NCBI RefSeq assembly: GCF_034521165.1
Contig: NZ_JAXHMV010000002.1
Span: 353,227 to 417,226 of the forward strand
DNA: 64,000 bases
Direction: 5' to 3'
DNA from: Thiohalophilus sp.
GTDB taxonomy: Bacteria; Pseudomonadota; Gammaproteobacteria; UBA6429; Thiohalophilaceae
The notes below the pieces were generated by a model that was not told the origin of the DNA, searched no databases, and saw nothing but the letters and a program-made list of their open reading frames with translations. Position 1 is the first letter of the stretch. Each line of letters opens with the position of its first letter. Of this stretch, positions 7,435 through 16,693 are shown in pieces. A program made the position numbers and the translations under genes.

Positions 7435-9449
7435 AACGGCACGATCAACAACGCCACGATGTTGATGATCTTGATCAGCGGGTTGATCGCCGGCCCGGCG
7501 GTGTCCTTGTAGGGATCACCGACCGTATCGCCGGTCACCGAGGCTTTGTGCGCCTCGGATCCCTTGCCGCCATGATTACCATCCTCGATAAACTTTTTGG
7601 CGTTATCCCAGGCGCCACCACCGGTGGTCATGGAGATGGCGACAAACAGACCGGTAACGATGGAACCCACCAGCAGGCCTCCCAGCGCCTGCGGGCCGAG
7701 CAGAAAGCCGACCGCGATGGGCACCAGCACCGGTAGCAATGAGGGCAGAACCATCTCCTTGATTGCCGCGGTGGTCAGCATGTCCACGGTCAGCGAGTAG
7801 TCCGGTTTCTGGGTGCCGTCCATGATTCCCGGCATCTCCTTGAACTGGCGACGCACGTCCACGACCACTGCGCCAGCGGCACGTCCGACCGCTTCCATCG
7901 CCAGGGCACCGAACAGATACGGGACCAGCCCGCCGATGAACAGTCCGATGATCACCTTGTGGCTGGAGAGATCAAACGCCATGCCGCCACCGTTGAAATG
8001 TGACAGCTCGCGAGTGAAATCGGCAAACAGCACCAGCGCGGCCAGCCCGGCGGAGCCGATGGCATAGCCTTTGGTGACCGCCTTGGTCGTGTTACCGACC
8101 GCATCCAGCTCATCGGTGACCTTGCGGACGTTCTCGTCCATATCGGACATTTCCGCCAGGCCACCGGCATTGTCGGTGATCGGCCCGTAGGCATCCAGCG
8201 CCACGATGATGCCGGTCATTGACAGCATGGAGGTGGCGGCGATGGCGATGCCGTAAAGTCCGGCAAAATAGTGTGCCAGGAAAATACCCAGGCAAACCAC
8301 CAGTACCGGTCCGGCGGTGGATCGCATTGACAAGGCCAGTCCGGCGATAATGTTAGTCGCGTGACCGGTTTCCGAGGCTTCGGCGACCCGCCGTACGGGG
8401 GAAAAGTCCGTGCCGGTGTAGTATTCGGTAATCAGCACCAACATCCCGGTCACACCCAGTCCGACCAGTGCCGCGCTATAGAGGCCATTGATCGTCTCCT
8501 GACTGCTACCGGGAAACATCATTTCGGTGACCGGATAAAACGCGATCCCCGCAAGTATGCCGGCCGTAATCAGTCCTTTATAAAGACCATTCATTACCTT
8601 GCCGCCCTCGCGCACCCGTACCAGCCAGGTACCGATAATGGAAGCGATGATCGAAACACCCCCGATGACCAGCGGGTAGAGGGTGGCCTGCAGGCTGTCG
8701 CCGCCCATCCAGTAACTGCCGAGAATCATCGTGGCGATAATAGTGACCGCGTAGGTTTCGAACAGATCCGCCGCCATGCCGGCACAATCGCCGACATTGT
8801 CACCGACGTTATCGGCAATCACCGCCGGGTTGCGCGGATCATCCTCGGGGATTCCCGCCTCGACCTTGCCGACCAGATCGGCGCCCACATCGGCGCCCTT
8901 GGTAAAGATGCCACCGCCCAGACGGGCAAAGATCGAGATCAATGAACCGCCAAACGCCAGGCCGATCAACGGCGCCAGGCCGATTTGCCCTTCTCCGGCC
9001 AGAAATTCCAGCAAGGCGTAAAACCCGGCGACCCCGAGCAATCCCAGGCCAACTACCAGCAGGCCGGTCACCGCCCCGCCGCGAAAGGCCACTTGTAAAC
9101 CGGCATTGACACCGGATTTGGCGGCTTCAGCCGTGCGCGAGTTGGCCCGCACCGAAACATGCATGCCGATAAAACCCGCCAGGCCAGAAAAGACAGCGCC
9201 GATGGCGAAACCCAGCGCACTCATTCCGCCGAGCGCAAACCACATGACAACCAGCAGCAGCACACCAACGACACCGATGGTGATGTACTGTCGTTTGAGG
9301 TAGGCCGCGGCCCCTTCCTGGATGGCCAGGGCGATCTTCTGCACCTCCGCGCTACCCGCGGGCAACGCGAGTATTCGAAAAATGGAAAATATCCCATAAC
9401 CGATCGCCCCTGCCGCGCACAGCAAGGCAAATACCAATTCACCCGACAT
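7428..9449 (-). CDS. hppA: Membrane-bound proton-translocating pyrophosphatase
   Basis: An integral membrane pump (673 residues, about 16 helices) that couples pyrophosphate hydrolysis to ion export. The catalytic signature is intact: GGGIFTKGADVGADLVGKVE followed by GIPEDDPRNPAVIADNVGDN and VGDCAGMAADLFE; the C-terminal acidic site EMPGIMDGTQKPDY and GDTVGDPYKDTAGPAINP are also present. The loop GNTTKAVTKG carries Lys and Thr where K+-dependent enzymes have Ala and Gly, which marks it as the K+-independent, H+-pumping class. GGGAGG precedes the ATG. It is monocistronic, convergent with cbiA. Its last codons overlap a tandem repeat. Confidence 0.97.
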   Translation of the reverse strand: MSGELVFALLCAAGAIGYGIFSIFRILALPAGSAEVQKIALAIQEGAAAYLKRQYITIGVVGVLLLVVMWFALGGMSALGFAIGAVFSGLAGFIGMHVSVRANSRTAEAAKSGVNAGLQVAFRGGAVTGLLVVGLGLLGVAGFYALLEFLAGEGQIGLAPLIGLAFGGSLISIFARLGGGIFTKGADVGADLVGKVEAGIPEDDPRNPAVIADNVGDNVGDCAGMAADLFETYAVTIIATMILGSYWMGGDSLQATLYPLVIGGVSIIASIIGTWLVRVREGGKVMNGLYKGLITAGILAGIAFYPVTEMMFPGSSQETINGLYSAALVGLGVTGMLVLITEYYTGTDFSPVRRVAEASETGHATNIIAGLALSMRSTAGPVLVVCLGIFLAHYFAGLYGIAIAATSMLSMTGIIVALDAYGPITDNAGGLAEMSDMDENVRKVTDELDAVGNTTKAVTKGYAIGSAGLAALVLFADFTRELSHFNGGGMAFDLSSHKVIIGLFIGGLVPYLFGALAMEAVGRAAGAVVVDVRRQFKEMPGIMDGTQKPDYSLTVDMLTTAAIKEMVLPSLLPVLVPIAVGFLLGPQALGGLLVGSIVTGLFVAISMTTGGGAWDNAKKFIEDGNHGGKGSEAHKASVTGDTVGDPYKDTAGPAINPLIKIINIVALLIVPLI

Positions 9450-9687
9450 TCGATCCCCTCCCTTTTTTGCAAGTTGTTTTTTAATCCTGGCGGAATACCA
9501 GAAGGCTTTTTAAATTCTTATTCGGCTGAATACCCCGGATAATAGTAGTAGGTTTTAGACCAAAATCCGATCCGGATCAACAGTGGAGTATCAGACCGTG
9601 TCGGCCGGGAAGTCCGCCTTGATGAGGATCAAGTCGTCTAAAGGGGGCCTGGATTAGCGCACAGTGAAGGAAAAGCAGTGCTGGTAC

Positions 9688-12600
9688 TCAAAAATATGCT
9701 TTCTCAAACTCCTCGACCGACACAGGCCGGCCAAACAGGTAGCCCTGATACAGATCGCACTCATAGTTGTGCAGATAGGCTTTTTGCTCCTCGGTCTCGA
9801 CCCCTTCGGCCACGATTTGCAAGCCCAGGGAATGCCCCATGGCGATAATGGCCCGAACGATCGCCGAGTCGTTACTCGAATGGGCAACATCCTGCACAAA
9901 AGAGGTATCGATCTTGAGCTGCTCAAAGGGCAAGCGTTTGAGATAAGAGAGCGAGGAATAACCGGTACCAAAGTCATCCATCGAAGTCCCGATGCCCAGT
10001 TCCTGCAGCCCCTGCAGGCGCTCAATGACATAACCAATATCGTCCAGCACCACGCTTTCGGTCAGCTCCAGTTTCAACCCCGTGGGATTGGCACCGGTCG
10101 ATGCGATAATCTCCTGCAAACGCGCAACAAAATCAGACTGATGGAATTGCCGGGCGCTGATGTTCACGGCCAGATTAAACGTTGTCCCGGGACGCTGTTG
10201 CTGCCACTGATAAAGTTGCCGACAGGCGGTTTCCAGCACCCAGTAACCGATCGGCACGATCAGCCCGCTCTCCTCAGCCAGCGGAATAAACCCGGCGGGC
10301 GAGACCAGGCTATCGCTCCCTCTGGGCTTCCAGCGCAGCAGGGCTTCGGCACCGACAAGATAGCTGTCCCGGTCCATCTGCGGCTGATAGTGGAGTATAA
10401 ACTCATCCTGCTCCAGTGCCTTGGACAGGGCACCTTCGAGACGCGCCCGCTCGTTCACCTTGTCCTGCATGTCCGGATTAAAAAACCGCGCCGTGTTACG
10501 CCCGGCCGCCTTGGCCTCGTAAAGCGCGACATCCGCCTGCTTGAGTAATTCCTCAACACTCGTTTCCTGGCCATGGAACAGGACAACCCCCACGCTCGGT
10601 GTAATGCGGTAGTCGTCAACCTCATCCAGCTTATAAGGTTGAGCCAAGGTGTGCTGTATCTTATCGGCAATCTCGCTGGCGATATTGACCGCCACGTCAT
10701 TGTCGCTACCAAGACTTTCGAGCAATACGACGAATTCATCCCCCCCGATCCGGGCCACCGTATCGGCGTCCCGCACCTTTGTTTCCAGGCGACGTCCCAC
10801 TTCAATCAAGAGTTGATCGCCCGAATGATGACCCTGGGTGTCATTGAGTACTTTAAAATGATCCATGTCGAGCATCAGAATCGCACCGTACTGGTTACTG
10901 CGCTCGCTGGTCAGGTGTGCGTGTTCAACCCGGTCAATAAACAATCGCCGGTTGGCCAGCTGCGTCAGGGGATCAAAAAAAGCCAGCTGATGAATACGCT
11001 GTTCGGCGGCCTTGCGTTCGGTAATATCCGAAAATGAGGCGATATAATGGGTCACTTCACCACGTTCGTTCCGCACCACGCTGATAGTCAACCACTCGGG
11101 AAAGATCTCGCCATCCTTTTTGCGGTTCCAGATCTCGCCTTCCCAGAAGCCCTCTGCGGTGATTTTCTGCCACATTTTTCGGTAAAACGCTTTGCTGTGC
11201 TGACCGGATTGCAGAATCCCGGGACCCTCGCCGATCACCTCATCGGGTTCGTAACCGGTAATTCGGGTGAAGGCCCGGTTCACCCGCTCGATGCGCAGTT
11301 CCCGATCCGTGATCATGATGCCGTTTTCCACCTCGAAGGCAGCCGCGGCAATTCGCAATTGATCTTCGGTTTTACGTTGTTCGGTCACATCCCGAATCAC
11401 AGCGACATAACCGATCAATTCATCGGCCGCATCCCTCAGTGCGGTCCCGATCGTTTCACCGATAAATGTCTCGCCGCTTTTACGCTGGTAAGTAACCTCA
11501 AAACGTTCTCCGTGATCGGCAGCCTCCTGGTTATAACGCAGTTGTCCCTGGCGCTCATATTCGTCTGAATTGGCATAGATGATACCGATTTGCCATCCCT
11601 GCAGCTCATCCAGCGTATAGCCGAATATCTGCACAAATCCCGGGTTGCACCATTGAATCTCCCGTTTTGGATTGGCCATGATAATGGCATCGGTAATACC
11701 GTCGGCAATGGCATGAAAGCGCGCCTCGCTGGCGGCCAGTTCGATCACTCGCCAATAATTTTCCACGCCGAATCCGATATCCGCCGCCATCTCTTCAAGC
11801 AGTTCGATCTCCTTGGACTGGAAAAAATCGGTCTCCCGGGCATAGATATTCAATACACCAAATATCTGCCCATTCCGGCGCAGGGGGAAGGCGCCCGAAG
11901 CCCGGATATTGAACCGGGCGGCCTGTTCGTGCCAGGGCCGGGTCACCGGATGCCGGGCAAAATCATTGATCACCCGACGCTCGCCGCTTCGATAGGCCTG
12001 CGCGGTCGGGCCATGCCCTTCGGGTTGATCGGGTTCGGTCACAATACGAATGCCTTCCAGATAACCGGTCTGGCCGCTCGCCGCGGCGATCTCGACACGA
12101 TCATCTTCCGGGTTGGGCAGGCCAATCCAGGCCAGGCTGAAACCGCCATGTTCCACGGCGATATCACAGATCCGCTGGAACAACACATTCTGTTCGGTGA
12201 CCCTGACGATCGCCTGGTTGGTTTCACTGAGAGTGGCGTAGAGCCGGTTCATGCGCTGTATTTCGGTCTCGGACTCCTTGCGCCGGCTGATATCGATGTG
12301 GGTTCCCAGCATCAACAACGGCTTGCCGTCCGGCGTGCGTTCGATCAGGCGCCCCCGATCCAGGATCCACACCCAGTGGCCGTCCTTGTGACGCATGCGA
12401 TATTCACACTCGAAATAGGCCAGCTGACCGTCGAAATGGCGTTGCAACAGTTCATTAACTCGACGCAAATCATCGGGATGGGTATGTTGCATCCAGGTTT
12501 CGATAGAGAGGGGTGCCAGTTCCTCGAGGGTATACCCGATCAACCCGGCCCAGCGCTCGTTGAACACTGTATGGCCACTGGGGATGTGCCATTCCCAGGT

Positions 12601-12990
12601 TCCGGCCCGGGTCCCTTCCAGGATGCCGGCCAGTCGACGGCGTTCCTCCGCCAGTTTTCCCACCGCGAGGCGGGTGCGCAGATTCTCGCGATAGATCAGA
12701 CCAAAAATCAGTGTCACCGACAGGCCGACGAAGATCAGCCCCTTGGCGCTTTGCAGGGTGTGATAGGCCTCGATATCCACGGCAATCAGCCGCACAAACC
12801 AGTCACTGAACAGAATCCAGAGAACCCCGAAGATCCCGTAATAGATCGCAACCCGCAGGGCCGAGCCGCCAAGGGAGGGGAGTTTGATTAAACGCGTATC
12901 CTGCAAATCTGACCGCCAGTAAAGTATTATTTTAATACAGCGTTGTGGACGATAGACCGGATACTGATTCCTGTCCCGGCCCCGGTCCAT
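9688..12990 (-). CDS. Membrane PAS/GAF-GGDEF-EAL cyclic di-GMP turnover protein
   Basis: A 1100-residue sensor. Two transmembrane helices near residues 47-66 (VAIYYGIFGVLWILFSDWFV) and 83-105 are followed by a PAS domain (FNERWAGLIGYTLEEL), a GAF-type domain (about 265-410), and two further PAS domains with PAC motifs. A GGDEF domain with intact RIGGDEFVVLLE follows, then an EAL domain with EALLRW and DDFGTGYSSLSYLKRLP. An RDAD inhibitory site lies five residues before GGDEF, so the cyclase is probably product-inhibited. Both catalytic motifs are complete, so it could make or break c-di-GMP; the net direction is unknown. The start is uncertain because no good ribosome binding site precedes ATG 12990. 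Confidence 0.9.
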   Translation of the reverse strand: MDRGRDRNQYPVYRPQRCIKIILYWRSDLQDTRLIKLPSLGGSALRVAIYYGIFGVLWILFSDWFVRLIAVDIEAYHTLQSAKGLIFVGLSVTLIFGLIYRENLRTRLAVGKLAEERRRLAGILEGTRAGTWEWHIPSGHTVFNERWAGLIGYTLEELAPLSIETWMQHTHPDDLRRVNELLQRHFDGQLAYFECEYRMRHKDGHWVWILDRGRLIERTPDGKPLLMLGTHIDISRRKESETEIQRMNRLYATLSETNQAIVRVTEQNVLFQRICDIAVEHGGFSLAWIGLPNPEDDRVEIAAASGQTGYLEGIRIVTEPDQPEGHGPTAQAYRSGERRVINDFARHPVTRPWHEQAARFNIRASGAFPLRRNGQIFGVLNIYARETDFFQSKEIELLEEMAADIGFGVENYWRVIELAASEARFHAIADGITDAIIMANPKREIQWCNPGFVQIFGYTLDELQGWQIGIIYANSDEYERQGQLRYNQEAADHGERFEVTYQRKSGETFIGETIGTALRDAADELIGYVAVIRDVTEQRKTEDQLRIAAAAFEVENGIMITDRELRIERVNRAFTRITGYEPDEVIGEGPGILQSGQHSKAFYRKMWQKITAEGFWEGEIWNRKKDGEIFPEWLTISVVRNERGEVTHYIASFSDITERKAAEQRIHQLAFFDPLTQLANRRLFIDRVEHAHLTSERSNQYGAILMLDMDHFKVLNDTQGHHSGDQLLIEVGRRLETKVRDADTVARIGGDEFVVLLESLGSDNDVAVNIASEIADKIQHTLAQPYKLDEVDDYRITPSVGVVLFHGQETSVEELLKQADVALYEAKAAGRNTARFFNPDMQDKVNERARLEGALSKALEQDEFILHYQPQMDRDSYLVGAEALLRWKPRGSDSLVSPAGFIPLAEESGLIVPIGYWVLETACRQLYQWQQQRPGTTFNLAVNISARQFHQSDFVARLQEIIASTGANPTGLKLELTESVVLDDIGYVIERLQGLQELGIGTSMDDFGTGYSSLSYLKRLPFEQLKIDTSFVQDVAHSSNDSAIVRAIIAMGHSLGLQIVAEGVETEEQKAYLHNYECDLYQGYLFGRPVSVEEFEKAYF

Positions 12991-13192
12991 TCACGCCCGA
13001 TATGTCGGACAGAACCCAACGACCTGCCTGCTTATCTCTATTTTATATAGCGGCAGCCTTGCAGCCATTTTAACCACCCGCAGCCAAACTGCCAGCCCTC
13101 AAACCCCTCCGCCGCTGGCGCACCCGTCCGGCGGATCGTTACAATGACCCATTGCTGTTCTATACCCGGAATCTAATCAAGGAATCTGTCTC

Positions 13193-13966
13193 ATGAATGA
13201 TCCTGTTATTGTCGTCGGCATCGGAGAGATGGGCGGCGTATTTACCCGCGGCCTGTTGCGCCTGGGCCACCCGGTCTTCCCGGTCACCCGCCACTCGGAC
13301 ATGGACAGGATCGCCGCCGCGGTGCCCGATCCCCGCCTGGTGCTGGTCTCCGTCGGCGAGGACGATCTGCACCCCACACTCGAGGGCCTGCCAGATGCCT
13401 GGAAAAATCATCTCGGCCTGCTGCAAAACGAACTGCTGCCGGGTGACTGGAAGCAGCACGACATCGCCAACCCCACGGTGATCTCTGTCTGGTTCGAAAA
13501 GAAAAAAGGCCAGGACTACAAGGTGCTGATCCCCTCTCCCACCTACGGCCCGCAGGCGCCGCTGCTGGAAAATGCCCTGGGGACGCTCGAGATTCCGACC
13601 TGGGAAGTCGCTACGCCCGAAGCAATAGAGTTCGAGCTGGTGCGCAAGAATGTCTACATCCTCACCACCAATATCGCCGGCTTAATCACCGGCGGCGATG
13701 TGGCACAACTGTGGGAACAACACCGGGACCTGGCCCGCCATGTCGCGGATGAAGTGATGGATATCCAGGCCTGGCTGGTCGGTCATCACCTGGAGCGGGA
13801 AAAATTGATCGAGGGCATGGTCGAGGCGATCGAGGGCGACCTGCACCACCAGTGCACCGGCCGCAGCGCGCCCAAACGCCTGGCCCGGGCCATCAAGTTC
13901 GCCGACGAAGCCGACCTCAACGTGCCCAAACTACGGGAAATCCAGAGCGGCCTGCGGACGCAGTAA
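13193..13966 (+). CDS. Uncharacterised NAD(P)-binding Rossmann-like protein
   Basis: A 257-residue soluble protein. The N-terminus PVIVVGIGEMGGVFTRGLLR carries a dinucleotide-binding GxGxMG pattern like that of ketopantoate reductases and 6-phosphogluconate-type dehydrogenases, but the catalytic Lys/Glu motifs of PanE are not evident to me. The C-terminal half is helical, with HLEREKLIEGMVEAIEG and a DLHHQCTGRSAPKRLARA segment. It is transcribed alone, divergent from the GGDEF/EAL gene. The TAA stop is the first part of a heptamer repeat array. It may be an oxidoreductase; I do not name a substrate. Confidence 0.7.
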   Translation: MNDPVIVVGIGEMGGVFTRGLLRLGHPVFPVTRHSDMDRIAAAVPDPRLVLVSVGEDDLHPTLEGLPDAWKNHLGLLQNELLPGDWKQHDIANPTVISVWFEKKKGQDYKVLIPSPTYGPQAPLLENALGTLEIPTWEVATPEAIEFELVRKNVYILTTNIAGLITGGDVAQLWEQHRDLARHVADEVMDIQAWLVGHHLEREKLIEGMVEAIEGDLHHQCTGRSAPKRLARAIKFADEADLNVPKLREIQSGLRTQ

Positions 13967-14103
13967 CGAGGGACGAGGAAAAACCTGTAATCGAACTCTG
14001 TAGGAGCGCCTTCGGCGCGATGGACCGTGCGGCTGGCGAAGATCTATCGCGGCGCAGCCGCTCCTACGATCCAGAAATTCAAAGCGCCTCGTTACTCGTC
14101 CCT
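13964..14103. repeat. Composite repeat: inverted heptamer arms around a palindrome
   Basis: The left arm TAACGAGGGACGAGG (13964-13978) and right arm CCTCGTTACTCGTCCCT (14087-14103) are inverted copies of the same heptamer family. Between them lies a GTAGGAGCG...CGCTCCTAC palindrome (13999-14068) of the family also found at 33256-33740 and 37540-38140. The element fills nearly all of the gap between two convergent genes. Confidence 0.8.
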
Positions 14104-14111
14104 GTTATTTA

Positions 14112-15683
14112 TTATTTACTGAACTGATGCACCATGGAGCGCAGCTCCGCGACCATCTCGGAGAGGCGCTGGCTGCTTTCTGCGGTAACCGCGGCGCCGT
14201 CGGCGGTCTCCTGTGAGACCTGGTTAATGTTGATGATGTTGCGGTTGATCTCCTCGGCCACCGCGCTCTGTTCCTCGGCGGAACTGGCAATCTGGGTGTT
14301 CATGTCGTTGATGGAGTTCACTGCGCCGGAAATCTCCGACAGCGCCATGGCAGACCCTTCCACCTGCTCGACCCCATGCTCGGCCTTTTCGGTCACCTCG
14401 CCCATTTCGTTGACCACGTGCTGCACGCCGCCCTGAATACGTTCGACGATCGCATGAATCTCTTTGGTGGACTCCTGGGTCCGTTGTGCCAGGGTCCGGA
14501 CTTCATCGGCCACCACAGCAAACCCGCGGCCCTGTTCGCCGGCCCGGGCCGCCTCGATCGCGGCATTAAGCGCCAGCAGATTGGTCTGCTCGGCTATGCC
14601 GGTAATCACTTCCAGCACACTACCGATGGAGGTACTGTCTTCGGAGAGTTTCTGGATCACTTCCTGGGCCTGCTTGACGCTTGCCGAGAGATTCTCGATC
14701 ACCCCGATCGCCTCGGTCACGGTCAACGCGCCGGAACGGGCCTGTTCGGTCGCTTCGTTGGCGGCGTTCATGGCGCTCTGGGTGTTCTGGGCCACTTCCT
14801 GTACCGTGGCCGCCATTTCATTCATGGCCGTGGCCACCTGATCGATCTCGTCCCGCTGGCGCTGCACACCCTGGCGGGTCTGTTCCACCACGCCGGCATT
14901 GTCATTGGCCACATCTCCGAGATTAATGGCCGAATCTTCGACCGTGCCCAGGATGGTGCGCAGCATCGCCTGCTGGGTGATCAGCCCCAGTTCGTAGACA
15001 CCGACCCCGCTGAGCCGACCGGTGAAGATCCATTGGGCCAGCGGATTATCAAACACCTCCCGGGCCAGCCGGGACCGCTTGTTCATAATGCGCCCCTCGA
15101 CGTTGGCCAGCAACGCGGCCACCGGCAGAGAGGCTAACATGCCGCCCAGCAGGTAGGGCCAGGCCAGTTGGCCCAGCAGACCGGCGGCGATCACCAGCGG
15201 CAACAGGATCAACAGATATTTGCCGGTCCGTCGTGCGGCACAGGCCAGTTTCATTGTCCAGGAAAACGGCTTTTTGCCGGCATTGAGCCGCGCGTAGACC
15301 TGCTCGGCGCGCTGGATCCACTCCCGTTTGGGCAAGATCCGCACCGACTGGTAGCCTTTCATCTCGCCATGGCTGTATACCGGCGTGACATGGGCCTGAA
15401 CCCAGTAATGGTCGCCGTTTTTGCAGCGGTTTTTGATAATCCCCATCCACTGCTTGCCGGCCTTGATGGTCTCCCACATATCCTCGAACGCTGCCGGCGG
15501 CATGTCGGGGTGGCGCACCATATTGTGGTTTTTGCCTACCAGCTCTTCGCGCGAGAAACCACTGACCTCGACAAACCCGTCATTGGCGTAAGTGATAATA
15601 CCCTTTGTATTAGTGGTCGTAATAATCCGGAGGTCTTCGCTGTATTCCTTTTCAACGTTGGTGACGGGATAATTCTTTTTCAT
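14112..15683 (-). CDS. Aer-like PAS-domain methyl-accepting chemotaxis protein
   Basis: A 523-residue chemoreceptor. The N-terminal PAS domain (about residues 10-130; GIITYANDGFVEVSGFSREE, NMVRHPDMPPAAFEDMW and WMGIIKNRCKNGDHYWV) resembles Aer, an energy or redox taxis receptor that binds FAD. Two close membrane segments (about 155-200) anchor it without a periplasmic domain. A HAMP-like region and a methyl-accepting domain follow, with the conserved hairpin GIAEQTNLLALNAAIEAARA and GRGFAVVADEVRTLAQR. No C-terminal NWETF-type CheR-docking pentapeptide is present. AGAAGG precedes the ATG. It is on the same strand as btuF but separated by 128 bases, so it probably has its own promoter. Confidence 0.93.
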   Translation of the reverse strand: MKKNYPVTNVEKEYSEDLRIITTTNTKGIITYANDGFVEVSGFSREELVGKNHNMVRHPDMPPAAFEDMWETIKAGKQWMGIIKNRCKNGDHYWVQAHVTPVYSHGEMKGYQSVRILPKREWIQRAEQVYARLNAGKKPFSWTMKLACAARRTGKYLLILLPLVIAAGLLGQLAWPYLLGGMLASLPVAALLANVEGRIMNKRSRLAREVFDNPLAQWIFTGRLSGVGVYELGLITQQAMLRTILGTVEDSAINLGDVANDNAGVVEQTRQGVQRQRDEIDQVATAMNEMAATVQEVAQNTQSAMNAANEATEQARSGALTVTEAIGVIENLSASVKQAQEVIQKLSEDSTSIGSVLEVITGIAEQTNLLALNAAIEAARAGEQGRGFAVVADEVRTLAQRTQESTKEIHAIVERIQGGVQHVVNEMGEVTEKAEHGVEQVEGSAMALSEISGAVNSINDMNTQIASSAEEQSAVAEEINRNIININQVSQETADGAAVTAESSQRLSEMVAELRSMVHQFSK

Positions 15684-15811
15684 ACGAGGCCTTCTCTTGA
15701 ATACTGCTTATCAATCAACTCATTACATAAAAACTTAAAACTACTACAAACTCAGGGTTTTCCCTATACAGGGTTAGCGTCACAAAACGGGAATTCTTTA
15801 CTTTTCGGGCA

Positions 15812-16693
15812 CTACTTTTGTGCATCGCGAACCTGTTGCAGCTGGCCACACAGGGTGTCGGCACCCTGCAGGATGCGCACGGTGTGGCGTTGCAGATGAT
15901 CGGGCTGGATCATAAAGAGGTGATCGTGCGCCACCGCCGGAATCGATTTCCAGCGCTGCCAGCGCTCGATCCATTCGGCATGTTGCTCGCCCATGCCACC
16001 GATGACGATCGCCTGCGGCGCCTTTGCGATCACCGACTCTTCCGACACCTGCGGGGTCAGACTGACCGTCTCGCCGAAGACATTATGTCCGCCGCACAAA
16101 CGGATCACATCGCCGATCAGGTGTTCATCATTGACCGTCATCAGCGGCCGATCCCAGATCTGGTAAAAGACTTTGACCGGTTGCCGGTCGCGGAAACGCT
16201 GCAAATGTTCGAGGCGATTCTTGAACTCGACGATCACCGTCTCGGCTTGTTGTTGATTACCGGTCAATATCGCCAGGCGCCGCAGGGTATCGGGAATATC
16301 CCTCAGGCGGCGGGGCTCATTGATGAACAGCGGCAGATCGAAGCGGCGCAGCTTTTCCAGATCAGCCGGGTTATTGCCGCTTTGCCAGCCAACGACGAGA
16401 TCCGGCTCCAGGGCCACGATGCGCTCCAGATCCACCGCGTTGTAGCCGCCCACGCGCGGAATAGCGTTGGCCGCCTCCGGATAGTCGCTGTAATTAACCG
16501 CCCCCACCACGCGCTCGCCGGCGCCGATGCTGAACAGCAACTCGGTAATGTGCGGCGCCAGGCTGACGATGCGCCGGGCCGGCTGATCCAGCTGGATCTT
16601 CTGCCCGGTATAATCAGTGACGCTGAGGGTCCCGGCGCTCGCCAGCCCGGCGAGCAGACAGAGCCAGCCTGTTGCGATCCAACGATATTTCAT
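15812..16693 (-). CDS. btuF: Periplasmic cobalamin-binding protein of the BtuCDF importer
   Basis: A 293-residue class III substrate-binding protein that delivers corrinoids to BtuCD. The signal peptide is WIATGWLCLLAGLASAG; the mature part has ARRIVSLAPHITELLFSIGA, VVGAVNYSDYPEAANAIPRV and the late SEESVIAKAPQAIVI block. I chose ATG 16693 because it overlaps the cobD stop as ATGA; an in-frame ATG seven codons upstream lies inside cobD. It is the last gene of cbiB-cobD-btuF. No btuC or btuD is in the window, so the permease and ATPase must be elsewhere. Confidence 0.92.
   Translation of the reverse strand: MKYRWIATGWLCLLAGLASAGTLSVTDYTGQKIQLDQPARRIVSLAPHITELLFSIGAGERVVGAVNYSDYPEAANAIPRVGGYNAVDLERIVALEPDLVVGWQSGNNPADLEKLRRFDLPLFINEPRRLRDIPDTLRRLAILTGNQQQAETVIVEFKNRLEHLQRFRDRQPVKVFYQIWDRPLMTVNDEHLIGDVIRLCGGHNVFGETVSLTPQVSEESVIAKAPQAIVIGGMGEQHAEWIERWQRWKSIPAVAHDHLFMIQPDHLQRHTVRILQGADTLCGQLQQVRDAQK

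Noticed and set aside
11590..12891. 433-codon plus-strand frame inside the GGDEF/EAL gene
   Set aside because: Antisense shadow of a gene with clear PAS, GAF, GGDEF and EAL motifs; no own motif or ribosome binding site.
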